From Mailhella massiliensis (GTDB lineage Bacteria > Desulfobacterota > Desulfovibrionia > Desulfovibrionales > Desulfovibrionaceae), in assembly GCF_900155525.1 (NCBI RefSeq), contig NZ_LT706943.1, forward strand, positions 117,115 through 181,114: a stretch of DNA of 64,000 bases. Direction: 5' to 3'. The number at the start of each line of letters is the position of its first letter. Positions within the stretch are counted from its first letter, which is position 1. Made by a program: the position numbers and the translations under genes. A model generated the notes under the pieces. The model saw nothing but the letters and a program-made list of their open reading frames with translations, did no database searches and was not told the DNA's origin. Positions 32,070 through 41,169 of this stretch are shown piece by piece.

Positions 32070-33743
32070 TTATCGGTGCAGGGGAACGGGTTCTTTAATG
32101 CCTGCGTTTCCCGGATAGCGTGAGTCGTAGTTTATCCCGTGGATGAATCTAGGAGTGGGGAGGAAGTCGGGGGAAAGCGGTGAATCCTTCATATGCGGAG
32201 TACGGAAGGAGATTTTGCAGAGATCCATCATGATATAGGGCGCGGCGTTGTTGATGAAGGGAAAATCACATGCCTTCTGCCATCGTGCCAGAGTTTCCGG
32301 GGAAAGCCCGCTGCGGTAGGAGTCCGAAAGCCAGACAAGGAAAGGAATATCCACATAATAGCGGGAATCCACCGAATCGTGATGACCGTGATGCTTTCTT
32401 GTGTCGAAGACTTCCTCGCCGTGATCGGAGAAGAAAAGCAGGGCGCTTCCGGGGATGTTGCGCAGCCTTTCCATGACCGAGGCGATGATGTGATCGGTAT
32501 AGAGAATGCTGTTGTCGTAATTATTGATGTATTTTACAGCCTTGCCAGTGAACCATGGTTTTTCCTCTATGTCGTTTCCCCCGGTGAAGCGGGCGAACTC
32601 CTCCGGGTAACGTGAGGCATAGTTGACATGCGAACCCATGGTATGAATGAGAATGAGTCTTTTTCCCGAAGGGGAAGGGAGGGCGAGAATGTCGTCCAGA
32701 ACGGGAAGTATTTTTTCGTCGTAGGAACGGGCATAGGCCTGATCGCCGCCTTTGTTCAGATAGATTTTTCTGTCCGCACCGGAAATGAGCCGGACGATCA
32801 TGTTGGTGTCGTCCACAGTACTCTGGTTGGAAATCCAGATGGTTTCAAAACCTGCCTGCCGGAAGACGTTGACAAGAGGGATGTCTCCCGTGCCGGGAAC
32901 ATCCGTGCAGGTAAGCGCTGCGGCGACGCTGAGGGTGGTGCGTCCGAAGGGACTGATGGCATCCCTGAAAAGGAGAAGTTCCTTTTCAAGCGAGGCGAGG
33001 CGGGGCGTGGTGTTGCGGAAATATCCGTATATTCCCCAGTGATGGCGGCTTGAGGATTCTCCGATGAGTACGACGAGCGTGACGGGACCGGGGGCCGCAG
33101 CAACGTCGGGTGCCTGAAGCGTGGCGGCTTTTGCCAGATACTGTTCCAGATCGTTCACACTCTGGCGGTAGGCCAGGCAGCTCTGCACGAGCTGGCAGGC
33201 AATGTTGTCCTTGGCGAGTCTGTTTATTTTTCCCGACAGGGAAAGTGCGCAGGCAGCAGACACAAGCACGACGGCGCAGAGCCGGGCGGCCTGAAAGTCT
33301 CCGTGCCGGACGGCTTTCAATGTTTTGTAAAGCAGCGTCAGAGGAAGAGCCAGCAGTGCGAGCAGGTAAAACAGGGCGCTCAGAGAAAACTGGGAACGGA
33401 CAAATTCCACGGATTCGTTGATGTTGCTTTCAAAAATGGCGAACAGTGACTGCTGGGAAATGGTCGCTTCATAATAGAAGAGGTGCATACCCGCAAAGAC
33501 CGCGGGAATGATCAGAAGCGATGTCATGACGATGAGCCACGGCCGGGCCATGCGTCTGTGGAGCAGTGCGGGGATGAAGAAAAAGATGGTGATGGGCAGT
33601 CCGTTGAGAAAGCAGCGTACCGGATACCATACGGGAACCTGCAGAAACCAGAGCGCGTGAACCAGGAGCAGCAGGGATGCGGCAAGAAGGATCACAAGCC
33701 TTGGATATGTCCAATTCATTGTTTTTATTTTATTAAAATGCAT
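32070..33743 (-). CDS. Phosphoethanolamine transferase (EptA/CptA-type sulfatase-fold)
   Basis: The 557-aa inner-membrane enzyme transfers phosphoethanolamine to lipid A or core sugars. Five N-terminal membrane segments (about residues 15-32, 43-60, 67-85, 120-142, 155-172) precede a periplasmic alkaline-phosphatase-fold domain. Catalytic landmarks are VVLIGESSSRHHWGIYGY (metal Glu), the nucleophile Thr in SPFGRTTLSVAAALTC, LIHTMGSH, and the metal ligands FFSDHGEEVFD and KHHGHHD near the end. The CNNYDNSILYTD-like stretch NNYDNSILYTDHII is typical. Such modification lowers surface charge and gives cationic peptide resistance. A GGGGA lies 9 nt before the ATG at 33743; a second ATG is nine codons further in. 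An XRE regulator is divergent. Confidence 0.92.
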   Translation of the reverse strand: MHFNKIKTMNWTYPRLVILLAASLLLLVHALWFLQVPVWYPVRCFLNGLPITIFFFIPALLHRRMARPWLIVMTSLLIIPAVFAGMHLFYYEATISQQSLFAIFESNINESVEFVRSQFSLSALFYLLALLALPLTLLYKTLKAVRHGDFQAARLCAVVLVSAACALSLSGKINRLAKDNIACQLVQSCLAYRQSVNDLEQYLAKAATLQAPDVAAAPGPVTLVVLIGESSSRHHWGIYGYFRNTTPRLASLEKELLLFRDAISPFGRTTLSVAAALTCTDVPGTGDIPLVNVFRQAGFETIWISNQSTVDDTNMIVRLISGADRKIYLNKGGDQAYARSYDEKILPVLDDILALPSPSGKRLILIHTMGSHVNYASRYPEEFARFTGGNDIEEKPWFTGKAVKYINNYDNSILYTDHIIASVMERLRNIPGSALLFFSDHGEEVFDTRKHHGHHDSVDSRYYVDIPFLVWLSDSYRSGLSPETLARWQKACDFPFINNAAPYIMMDLCKISFRTPHMKDSPLSPDFLPTPRFIHGINYDSRYPGNAGIKEPVPLHR

Positions 33744-33903
33744 AATGAGTTTCCCCTGTGAAGGTGACCCCGCGAAAGACGAAAGTCGGTTTCATACAGT
33801 TGGTTACGTTATATATCATTAAAATATATCGTACAATGTTAATTTTTAGTCGTGAAAATTCTGCTATCCTTACTTTTTATTGTCAGGAATGAGGCAGAAA
33901 AGC

Positions 33904-34248
33904 ATGACCAGGCAAAGCATTGTCTTGCTGGTGGCCGGAAATCTTGTACGCAGACGCAAGACCGCCGGGCTTACTCAGGCTCAGGTGGCGGAGAGGCTTT
34001 CCGTGGAAAAGGAAAGCATCTCCCGCATGGAAAGCGGAAAGATAGTGCTCAATCTCGAACGGCTTCAGCAGTTTGCCGATCTTTACGGCTGTTCGGTGTG
34101 CGAGTTCTTTAAAGATGGAACACCGGAACTGCAGTTACATACACAGGCCATCGCCGACCTGCTTCGTCCTCTGACCATGGAAGAGCGTGAAGCGGTTGTC
34201 CGTTTTGTGAGCGAGGCCGTACGGCTTTTGAAAAAAAAAGACAAATGA
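33904..34248 (+). CDS. XRE-family helix-turn-helix regulator
   Basis: The 114-aa protein has a Cro/C1-type HTH in about residues 10-65 (LVRRRKTAGLTQAQVAERLSVEKESISRMESGKIVLNLERLQQFADLYG pattern, with the GLTQAQVAERL and SISRMESGK helices). A C-terminal helical segment ends in a run of Lys. It resembles single-domain transcriptional regulators near host-interaction genes. Start choice: the ATG at 33904 has GAGG 9 nt upstream, while in-frame starts at 33880 or 33889 would add a few residues. It is divergent from the phosphoethanolamine transferase (160-nt AT-rich gap) and 54 nt before the glycosyltransferase, so it may control both envelope genes. Confidence 0.88.
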   Translation: MTRQSIVLLVAGNLVRRRKTAGLTQAQVAERLSVEKESISRMESGKIVLNLERLQQFADLYGCSVCEFFKDGTPELQLHTQAIADLLRPLTMEEREAVVRFVSEAVRLLKKKDK

Positions 34249-34302
34249 GTCGTATTGCCGGAATGCGAAGCTGTCTCTCCCTGGAAGCAAGGAGAGCTTG
34301 TC

Positions 34303-35292
34303 GTGAAGAAGTTTCATATTCTCTGCCTCAGGAGCGACCGCATAGGCGACATGCTGGTGAGCACGCCCGTCATACACCGGTTGCGCGAGCTGTATCCCGA
34401 CGCCGTTCTGGATGTGGTGGCGAGTCCGCTGGGGGCCGTGGCGCTGGAAGGCAATCCCGAAGTCGATCATGTATTCGTGTACGACAAGAAGAACGTGCGT
34501 TCCTGGTTTTCTCTGCTGCCTCATCTTTGGGCACGGCACGACCTGGTGGTGAGCTTCAACGACAGGTCGCGCACGCTGCGTATGCTTTCCGCCCTTGCGC
34601 GCGGGGAAAGGAAGGGCGCTCTCAACAAGGGGCGTCTTGCACCATGGAGCGGAGCGGAGGAAGAGGGGTCCCATTACTCCGGCGTCATGCTCCGGGAGCT
34701 GGAGGCGGAGTTTTCTCTGCCGCATGACGAACACCCCGACATAAGCATCCGTTTCCACCTGCCCGAAGAGGTGGAAAAATCCGTGCGCGGAAGTTTTCCG
34801 CCCGTACCGGGACTGACGCGCGTGGGCATATTCATCGGCAACATCAAAAAGACGGGGCTGCGCTGGCCCATTGAAAAATTCGTGGAGCTTTCCCGCGTGC
34901 TTCTGGAAAAGAATCCCGGCCTTGATGTGTGGATTGTGGCGGGAGAGAGCGACGTTCCGCTTCTGGAAGTCTACCGCGGCATGGAGCATCCGCGGCTGCA
35001 CCGGTTCATCGGCAGGAAGTCGCTTCAGTACACGGCCGCCTTTCTGAAAACCTGCGACGCCTTCGTCACCTGTACCTCGTCTCCGCAGCATCTGGCCGGA
35101 GCCATGAAGGTGCCTACCGTTTCCATTACCTATCCATGGTCGGAAAAACTCTGGACTCCGCGCGGCCCGCTGAATTTTTCCGCCGTTTCGGATATTGATG
35201 ACGATGTGCGGGACATTCCTGTACGAACCGTGTATGAAACGCTGAACAGAACTCTTCAGGGGGCTCTTGCCCCGTGGGAAGAGGAAAAATAG
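34303..35292 (+). CDS. Glycosyltransferase family 9 protein (heptosyltransferase-like)
   Basis: The 329-aa GT-B enzyme belongs to the ADP-heptose:LPS heptosyltransferase family. N-terminal acceptor-domain motif: FHILCLRSDRIGDMLVSTPVIHRLRELYP (RxDRIGDxxxxxP), here described in part. Donor-domain motifs are GIFIGNIKKTGLRWPIEKF and, near the C-terminus, FVTCTSSPQHLAGAMKVPTV in place of the usual D-S-G-x-x-H-L-A. It probably adds a heptose to lipopolysaccharide core. The GTG start at 34303 is supported by AAGGAG 8 nt upstream, and the conserved N-terminus begins right after it. A clear terminator follows at 35298-35320. Confidence 0.9.
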   Translation: MKKFHILCLRSDRIGDMLVSTPVIHRLRELYPDAVLDVVASPLGAVALEGNPEVDHVFVYDKKNVRSWFSLLPHLWARHDLVVSFNDRSRTLRMLSALARGERKGALNKGRLAPWSGAEEEGSHYSGVMLRELEAEFSLPHDEHPDISIRFHLPEEVEKSVRGSFPPVPGLTRVGIFIGNIKKTGLRWPIEKFVELSRVLLEKNPGLDVWIVAGESDVPLLEVYRGMEHPRLHRFIGRKSLQYTAAFLKTCDAFVTCTSSPQHLAGAMKVPTVSITYPWSEKLWTPRGPLNFSAVSDIDDDVRDIPVRTVYETLNRTLQGALAPWEEEK

Positions 35293-35297
35293 GCATC

Positions 35298-35320
35298 CGG
35301 GCCGCAAGGCCCGTTTTTTT
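35298..35320 (+). terminator. Intrinsic terminator of the glycosyltransferase gene
   Basis: The stem CGGGCC (35298-35303) / GGCCCG (35308-35313) has a GCAA tetraloop and is followed by seven T. It starts 6 nt after the stop codon. Confidence 0.92.
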
Positions 35321-35420
35321 CCGCAGGCGCCTGCCCCGTAGGGAAAAGGCGCGGCACGCAGACCCATGAGGCCCCGCTTTCTGCTGGAGGGGCGGTGTTA
35401 TGCCGTTTTTCCTGGTCCAG

Positions 35421-35460
35421 AAGAAAACGCCGCAGGAATGTGTTCCGGCGGCGTTTTCTT
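35421..35460 (-). terminator. Terminator of the leuCDB operon
   Basis: The perfect 13-bp arms AAGAAAACGCCGC (35421-35433) and 35448-35460 have an inner GGAA/TTCC extension and a T-rich end on the minus strand. It begins 34 nt after the leuB stop. The A/T-rich ends make it usable in both directions. Confidence 0.85.
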
Positions 35461-35493
35461 CTGCGGATGGGTTCCGCGTCTTTCCGAACGAGG

Positions 35494-36567
35494 TCAGATT
35501 CTGTCGCAGATGGCCTTGCCCATGGCGGTGGTGGTCACGGGAGCAACGCCTTCTTCCGCGATGTCCGAGGTGCGGATGCCCGCTTCAAGAACCTGCGTCA
35601 CGGCATTGTCGATGGCGGCGGCTTCCTGTTCGAGACCGAAGCTGTAGCGCAGCATCATGGAAACGGACATGATGGTGGCGATGGGGTTGGCGATGTTCTT
35701 CCCCGCGATGTCGGGCGCGGAACCGTGGCTCGGCTCATAAAGGCCGAAGGAACCGTCGGCGAGGCTTGCGGAAGGCAGCATCCCCAGGGAACCGGTGATC
35801 ATGCTGGCTTCGTCGGAAAGAATGTCGCCGAACATGTTGGAGGTGAGCAGCACGTCGAACTGATTGGGCCGGTACACGAGCTGCATGGCCGCGTTGTCCA
35901 CATACATGTGGGAAACGGTCACTTCCGGGTAGTCGGCGCTCATTTCGTTGACCACGCGTCTCCACAGGCGGGAGGTTTCCAGCACGTTGGACTTGTCCAC
36001 GCTCACGAGATTCTTCCTGCGGGCCATGGCGGCGTTGAAGGCCACTTTGGCGATGCGGCGGATTTCCATTTCGCTGTAGCGTTCCACGTCATAGGCTTCC
36101 TGGCCGTATTTGCCGTCTCTCCAGCCGTGTTCGCCGAAGTAGATGCCGCCGGTGAGTTCGCGCACGATGAGAAGATCCATGCTGTCGCCGATGTTCTCGC
36201 GCTTGATGGGACATGCGCCGCTCAGCGCCTTGTGCATGATGGCCGGGCGCAGGTTGGCATACAGGCCGAGGCCTTCGCGGATCTTGAGCAGGGCCTTTTC
36301 CGGGCGTTCGGGGCCGGGCAGGTTGTCCCACTTGGGGCCGCCCACCGCGCCGAGAAGCACGGCGTCGTTCTTTTTGCAGATGTCCACCGTGTCTGCCGGG
36401 AAGCAGGTGCCTGCGGCGTCGTAGGCGGCTCCGCCCATGAGCAGACGGGTGAAGAAGAATTCATGACCGAATTTGCTGCCGATCTTTTCCAGAACCTTGA
36501 GGGCTTCATCCACGATTTCCGGGCCGATGCCGTCGCCGGGGATGACCGCTATGCGATAGGTTGCCAT
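35494..36567 (-). CDS. leuB: 3-isopropylmalate dehydrogenase LeuB
   Basis: The 357-aa enzyme oxidises and decarboxylates 3-isopropylmalate to 2-oxoisocaproate in leucine synthesis. It begins YRIAVIPGDGIGPEIVDEA. The substrate-binding region is LLIVRELTGGIYFGEHGW, the metal-binding Asp region FDVLLTSNMFGDILSDEASM and the NAD-binding motif EPSHGSAPDIAGKNIANPIA. All are intact and the length is standard. It lies 117 nt after leuD on the same strand; nothing notable was seen in that gap. It is the last gene of the leuC-leuD-leuB cluster and is followed by a terminator. leuA is not in the window. Confidence 0.97.
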   Translation of the reverse strand: MATYRIAVIPGDGIGPEIVDEALKVLEKIGSKFGHEFFFTRLLMGGAAYDAAGTCFPADTVDICKKNDAVLLGAVGGPKWDNLPGPERPEKALLKIREGLGLYANLRPAIMHKALSGACPIKRENIGDSMDLLIVRELTGGIYFGEHGWRDGKYGQEAYDVERYSEMEIRRIAKVAFNAAMARRKNLVSVDKSNVLETSRLWRRVVNEMSADYPEVTVSHMYVDNAAMQLVYRPNQFDVLLTSNMFGDILSDEASMITGSLGMLPSASLADGSFGLYEPSHGSAPDIAGKNIANPIATIMSVSMMLRYSFGLEQEAAAIDNAVTQVLEAGIRTSDIAEEGVAPVTTTAMGKAICDRI

Positions 36568-36684
36568 AATACCATCCTTATACGGACTGAAAGGGAAAGG
36601 GAGGGCGAAAGCGCCGGTCGGGCGCTTTGCCGTGTGGTCTGTGCCTTTCGGGGGCGTGCCCCCGCGCGCCGGGCCCGGCGTATC

Positions 36685-37197
36685 TCAGCGGCCGGAACGC
36701 AGCTTTTCTATCTTGTCCTTCGAGTAGTTCACCAGACCGCCGCAGGCGATGAGGTTCTGCATGAAGGGCGGGAAGGGCTCGGCCTGAAAGGTTCTGCCCG
36801 TCGTTTCGTTGGTGATGACGCCGGTGTTGAAGTCCACGCTCACCGTGTCGCCTTCATGAATGTTGTTCGCCGCCTCCTCGCATTCCAGAATGGGCAGGCC
36901 GATGTTCAGGGCGTTGCGGAAGAAGATGCGGGCGAAGGTGGAGGCGATGACGCAGGAAACTCCCAGGTACTTGATGGACAGAGGCGCGTGCTCGCGCGAG
37001 GAGCCGCAGCCGAAGTTCCTTTTGGCCACCATGATGTCTCCGGGGCGGGCCTTCTTCACGAAATCGGGGTCTTCCGATTCCATGCAGTGGGAGGCCAGCT
37101 CCTGCGGGTCGGTCACGTTGAGGTACTTGCCGGGAAGGATGACGTCGGTATTGACGTCGTCGCCGAAAACAAAGGCTTTGCCGTGGGCGTTCTGCAT
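36685..37197 (-). CDS. leuD: 3-isopropylmalate dehydratase small subunit LeuD (short form)
   Basis: The 170-aa swivelling subunit of isopropylmalate isomerase begins with GKAFVFGDDVNTDVILPGKYL. It contains MVAKRNFGCGSSREHAPLSIKYLG (the substrate-contact GCGSSREHAP motif) and ARIFFRNALNIGLPILEC. The short length (about 160-170 aa, not about 200) places it in the two-subunit form common in archaea, anaerobes and sulfate reducers, related to homoaconitase-type enzymes. Its ATG overlaps the leuC stop by one base (TGATG), so subunit synthesis is coupled. Confidence 0.96.
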   Translation of the reverse strand: MQNAHGKAFVFGDDVNTDVILPGKYLNVTDPQELASHCMESEDPDFVKKARPGDIMVAKRNFGCGSSREHAPLSIKYLGVSCVIASTFARIFFRNALNIGLPILECEEAANNIHEGDTVSVDFNTGVITNETTGRTFQAEPFPPFMQNLIACGGLVNYSKDKIEKLRSGR

Positions 37198-38477
37198 CAG
37201 TCGTTACCTTCCTTGTCCATGATTGCTTCGGGGCTGACGATGCGCCCCGCGACGGCCGATGCGGCCGCCACCGCCGGGCTGCACAGATAGACTTCCGAGT
37301 CCACATGGCCCATGCGGCCCACGAAATTGCGGTTGGTGGTGGAGAGGCACTTTTCTCCGGCGGCGAGAATGCCCATGTGCCCGCCGAGACATGCCCCGCA
37401 GGTGGGAGTGCTTACCGCGCATCCGGCTTCCATGAAGGTACGGATGTAGCCTTTTTCCATGCATTCCATGTAAATGGAAGGGGTGGCGGGAATGACGATG
37501 ACGCGCACGCGGTCGCTGATCTTCCGGCCCTTCAGAATGCTTGCGGCCATGGCCATGTCTTCCATTCTGCCGTTGGTGCAGGAGCCGATGAATACCTGAT
37601 CGAGAAGCACCTCGCCCACCTCGTCGATGCTGCGCGTGTTGGAGGGCAGGTGCGGGAAGGCCACGGTGGGCCGTATGGAGGAAAGGTCGATGTCGACGGT
37701 CTTCTCGTACTCGGCGTCCTCGTCGGCCTCATAGACGGTGTAGTTCTTGCGGCAGTGCGCGTCGAGGTAGGCGCGGCAGGTCTCATCCACGGGGAAGGTG
37801 GCGTTCTTGGCCCCGGCCTCGATGGCCATGTTGGTCATGGAGAAGCGGTCGTCCATGGAAAGATGCGCCACGCCCTCGCCGGAGAATTCCATGGAGCGGT
37901 ACAGCGCGCCGTCCACGCCGATGAGCCCGATGATATGCAGCATCACGTCCTTGCCGCACACCCACTTTCCCGGCCTGCCGGTAAGGTTGAAGCGTATGGC
38001 GGAGGGAACCTTGAACCAGTTTTCCCCCGTGGCCATGCCCATGGCGAGATCGGTGCTGCCCACGCCCGTGGAAAAGGCCCCCAGCGCTCCGTAGGTGCAG
38101 GTGTGCGAGTCGCCGCCGATGATCACCTCGCCCGGAGCCACGATGCCCTGTTCCGGCAGAAGGGCGTGTTCTATGCCCATGCGGCCCACGTCGAAGAAGT
38201 GGGTCAGTTCGTTTTCACGGGCGAATTCGCGGCATACCTTGCACTGCATGGCCGCCTTGATGTCCTTGTTCGGCGCGAAGTGGTCGAGCACCACGACGAC
38301 CTTGTCCTTGTCGAACACCCTGTCGGCCCCGGCCTTGCGGAATTCCGGGACGGCCAGCGCGATGGTGATGTCGTTGCCCATCACCACGTCGAGCTTCGCC
38401 TCGATGAGCTGGCCTGCGGAGACGCTCTCCAGCCCCGCATGTGCGGCCAGTATCTTTTGTGTTACGGTCATGCCCAT
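37197..38477 (-). CDS. leuC: 3-isopropylmalate dehydratase large subunit LeuC (short form)
   Basis: The 426-aa 4Fe-4S subunit interconverts 2- and 3-isopropylmalate with Leu[22 protein letters not shown] opens the conserved region (described in part), followed by [31 protein letters not shown] and the cluster cysteines in [13 protein letters not shown] and [13 protein letters not shown]. It is the approximately 420-residue form paired with short LeuD. AAGGA lies 7 nt before the ATG at 38477; a start two codons later is possible, and the longer open frame is unlikely. A -10-like TATTAT lies just upstream in an AT-rich patch. Confidence 0.96.
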   Translation of the reverse strand: MGMTVTQKILAAHAGLESVSAGQLIEAKLDVVMGNDITIALAVPEFRKAGADRVFDKDKVVVVLDHFAPNKDIKAAMQCKVCREFARENELTHFFDVGRMGIEHALLPEQGIVAPGEVIIGGDSHTCTYGALGAFSTGVGSTDLAMGMATGENWFKVPSAIRFNLTGRPGKWVCGKDVMLHIIGLIGVDGALYRSMEFSGEGVAHLSMDDRFSMTNMAIEAGAKNATFPVDETCRAYLDAHCRKNYTVYEADEDAEYEKTVDIDLSSIRPTVAFPHLPSNTRSIDEVGEVLLDQVFIGSCTNGRMEDMAMAASILKGRKISDRVRVIVIPATPSIYMECMEKGYIRTFMEAGCAVSTPTCGACLGGHMGILAAGEKCLSTTNRNFVGRMGHVDSEVYLCSPAVAAASAVAGRIVSPEAIMDKEGND

Positions 38478-38616
38478 AGGGATATCCTTATAATAAAAGA
38501 AGAGAATGTTTTTTCCTGTACGGGAAGGTGCAGGCAAAAAGTCCTTTCAGGATAAAAAAGCGGTTGGGCCTTGTCCAGAAAAAAGGAGGCCGCAGCCCTG
38601 CCGCGGAAAAAGCATG

Positions 38617-38656
38617 AAAAAAGGCCCCGCGTCCGGGGGAACGCGGGGCCTTTTTT
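38617..38656 (-). terminator. Terminator of the symporter-desulfidase operon
   Basis: The perfect 16-bp arms 38617-38632 (AAAAAAGGCCCCGCGT) and 38641-38656 have an 8-nt loop and T-runs at both ends. It lies 12 nt past the stop of the 38669-39949 gene and is usable in both directions. Confidence 0.92.
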
Positions 38657-38668
38657 TCTGCGGCGGTA

Positions 38669-39949
38669 TCAGGATTTGTGCAGCATGATGTCGAGAATGA
38701 CCTTGTCGGCCTCCTTCATGCCCGTGGAACCGAGGCGGCCGAGGTTGGCGATGCAGGCTTCGATGTCGTCGTCCACAATGCCTTCGTTGCCGGGCACCTG
38801 GGTTCCGGCCATGGCGAGCAGCACGGCCTGGATGCCCGCGCCCACGGCCGTTGCGACCTTGAGGGCGCAGCTGCTTTTCGCGCCGTCGCATATCATGCCG
38901 GAGACGTTGCCCACCATGTTCCGTACCGTGCGCTCCATGTCCTTGAGGCCGCCGCCGAGAAGAAGCGCAATGCCGCAGGCAGAGGCCGTGCCCGCCACCA
39001 TGGCTCCGCAATGGGCCGAGAGGCGGCCGAGGTGATGCTTGATGTGAATGGAGGTGAGGTGACTCATCATGAGGCCGCGGGCCAGCTTCTCGTCGTCGCA
39101 CTGCATACGCAGGGCGCAGGCCACCACGGGCATGGTGCAGGTGATGCCCTGATTGCCGCTGCCGGAATTGCTCATCACCGGCATCATGACGCCCGCCATG
39201 CGCGCGTCGGCGGCGGCCGCCGTGAGCTTGGTGGCGAAGGTGGGCAGATCGTCGGCAAGAATGTGCTTGCGTATCTGCATGTCCATCATCTTGCCTACGC
39301 CGAGGCCGTACTGACGGCGCAGCCCTTCTTCCGCCACGCGGCGGTTCATGCGCGCGGCCTCCAGAATGAAGCTGATTTCCTCGATGGGGGCCGTGGTGGC
39401 GAAGTCGTAGATGCCCGCAAGGGTGAGCGGCCAGGGATTTTCCGCTTCACCGGCCGCTTCGTCACGGGGCTTTTCAAAGATGAGTTCGCCGTTTTTCCAC
39501 ACACGGGTGATGTTGTCGTGGCTGCCTGCAAGCTCGGCCGCGGCGTTTTCTTCTCCGGCGGAGGCGGTGACCAGGCAGTAGAGCAGCTCGTCGTTGTCCG
39601 CAAGATGCAGGTTCACCGCGTTCTTTTCCAGCATGTCGCGCGCATCATTGGCCGTGGCCTCGTCGATGTCGCGCAGGCATTCCAGCCCGAGGTCGCTTCT
39701 GCCGCCCAGCGCTCCGGCTGCGGCCGCCACGCCGAGGCCCATTTCGCCCGTGCCGGGCACCATGACGCCCATGCCGTTTTTAAGAAGATTGGCGCTTACG
39801 GCCACATCCAGCCTTTCGGGTCTGAGGCCCAGGGTTTCGGCGGCCTTTGCGGCGGCGAGAGCCACGGCGATGGGTTCCGTGCAGCCCAGGGCGGGCACCA
39901 CTTCCTGATGCAGCAGGCTGATGAAACGCTTTCTTTCTTCCTGGGTCAT
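38669..39949 (-). CDS. UPF0597 / L-cysteine desulfidase-like protein (CyuA/YhaM family)
   Basis: The 426-aa protein belongs to the serine dehydratase alpha-chain-like, Fe-S-dependent family that includes archaeal L-cysteine desulfidase and E. coli CyuA (YhaM), which turns cysteine into pyruvate, ammonia and sulfide. Family landmarks are VVPALGCTEPIAVALAAAKA near the start (first Cys), GMGVMVPGTGEMGLGVAAA, MMPVMSNSGSGNQGITCTMPV, SAHCGAMVAGTASACGIALLLGG and MICDGAKSSCALKVATA. Together these supply the conserved Cys set for the cluster. It overlaps the symporter gene by 4 nt, so uptake and breakdown of the substrate are coupled. Confidence 0.92.
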   Translation of the reverse strand: MTQEERKRFISLLHQEVVPALGCTEPIAVALAAAKAAETLGLRPERLDVAVSANLLKNGMGVMVPGTGEMGLGVAAAAGALGGRSDLGLECLRDIDEATANDARDMLEKNAVNLHLADNDELLYCLVTASAGEENAAAELAGSHDNITRVWKNGELIFEKPRDEAAGEAENPWPLTLAGIYDFATTAPIEEISFILEAARMNRRVAEEGLRRQYGLGVGKMMDMQIRKHILADDLPTFATKLTAAAADARMAGVMMPVMSNSGSGNQGITCTMPVVACALRMQCDDEKLARGLMMSHLTSIHIKHHLGRLSAHCGAMVAGTASACGIALLLGGGLKDMERTVRNMVGNVSGMICDGAKSSCALKVATAVGAGIQAVLLAMAGTQVPGNEGIVDDDIEACIANLGRLGSTGMKEADKVILDIMLHKS

Positions 39950-41169
39950 GCGTTTTCTCCGCTGTGCTGAAGCTTGTCCAGTTGTTCCTTCTTGTTGAAG
40001 ATGCCTTCCAGCATGAGGGTGAGGGCGCCGTCGCCCGTGATGTTGCAGGCCGTGCCGAAGCTGTCCTGCAGGGCGAAGATGGCGATGAGCAGGGCCACGC
40101 CGTTCTGGTCGAAGCCGAGCACGCCGGTGACGATGCCGAGGGAGGCCACCACCGTGCCGCCGGGCACGCCGGGAGCGCCCACGGCGAAGATGCCGAGCAG
40201 CATGCAGAAGAGCACCATGACGCCCACGCTCGGGAGGGTGCCGTAGAGCATGAGGTGCAGCGTCATGCAGAAGAAGGTTTCCGTGAGCACGGAACCGCAG
40301 AGGTGTACGGTGGAACCCAGGGGAATCATGAATTCCACAAGATTCTTGCTGAGTACGCGGGACTTTCTGGCGCATTCCAGGGCCACGGGAAGGGTGGCGG
40401 CGCTGGACATGGTGCCCACGGCGGTGAGGTACGCGGGCGCGTAGTGACGGAAGACCTCCCAGGGACTGCGGCCGGAGAGCAGGCCGCCTATGCCGTAGAG
40501 CACGGCAAGCCAGATGAAGTGGCCCACGAGCACGATGAGCACCATGGAGATGAACACGGGCAGATGGAGGCTGAGGGAGCCTTCATACGCCAGCCCCAGG
40601 AAGGACATGCCCACGAAGAAGGGCAGAATGGGAATCATGACGTGCAGCACGAGGGCGCTCATGATGCGTTCAAGTTCGGAAAAGATCCGGGCCATGTTCT
40701 CCGATTTCGTCCAGCTTATGGCCACGCCGAACAAAAGCGCGAACACAAGGGCGCTCATGACGCTGAAAAGCGGCGGAATATCGAGCTGGAACACGATCTT
40801 CGGCAGGGTGCGCAGCGTTTCCGCGGAAGTGGCGATGGAAAGATGAGGAATGATGATGTAGCCGGAAACGGTGGAGAAGAAGGCCGCGCCGATGGAGGAA
40901 AGGTAGGCCATGGTCACGGCGGTGAACAGAATTCTGCTGGCGTTCTGCCCGAGGCGCACGATGGCCGGGGTGATGAAGCCCACGATGACGAGGGGCACGA
41001 GGAAGAAGATGATCTGCCCGAAGATGTAGCGCAGCGAAACCACGGCATCCATGATGCAGTGCAGCGGACTTTCGGTATGCGCGCCGAGGTATGTGCCCGC
41101 AAGCGAACCGATGACGATACCGGCGAGCAGTTTGAGAATAAGGGAAAAATCAGCGGCCTTTGTAGACAT
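39946..41169 (-). CDS. Dicarboxylate/amino acid:cation symporter (DAACS family)
   Basis: The 407-aa membrane transporter of the GltP/SstT family has eight membrane segments and two re-entrant loops. Signature stretches are the serine-rich first loop AVGTMSSAATLPVALECARK, the PLGSTVHLCGSVLTE segment (usual PLGATINMDG) and the second loop GAPGVPGGTVVASLGIV. The replaced N-M-D-G (HLCG) shows it is not a typical aspartate/glutamate carrier. Co-translation with a cysteine desulfidase-like enzyme suggests it imports cysteine, serine or a similar amino acid. The ATG at 41169 has GGAGG 6 nt upstream. Confidence 0.9.
   Translation of the reverse strand: MSTKAADFSLILKLLAGIVIGSLAGTYLGAHTESPLHCIMDAVVSLRYIFGQIIFFLVPLVIVGFITPAIVRLGQNASRILFTAVTMAYLSSIGAAFFSTVSGYIIIPHLSIATSAETLRTLPKIVFQLDIPPLFSVMSALVFALLFGVAISWTKSENMARIFSELERIMSALVLHVMIPILPFFVGMSFLGLAYEGSLSLHLPVFISMVLIVLVGHFIWLAVLYGIGGLLSGRSPWEVFRHYAPAYLTAVGTMSSAATLPVALECARKSRVLSKNLVEFMIPLGSTVHLCGSVLTETFFCMTLHLMLYGTLPSVGVMVLFCMLLGIFAVGAPGVPGGTVVASLGIVTGVLGFDQNGVALLIAIFALQDSFGTACNITGDGALTLMLEGIFNKKEQLDKLQHSGENA

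Noticed and set aside
39950-40375. Extension of the desulfidase-like gene to 40375
   Set aside because: It overlaps the symporter gene completely in another frame; the ATG at 39949 with a 4-nt overlap is the natural coupled start.
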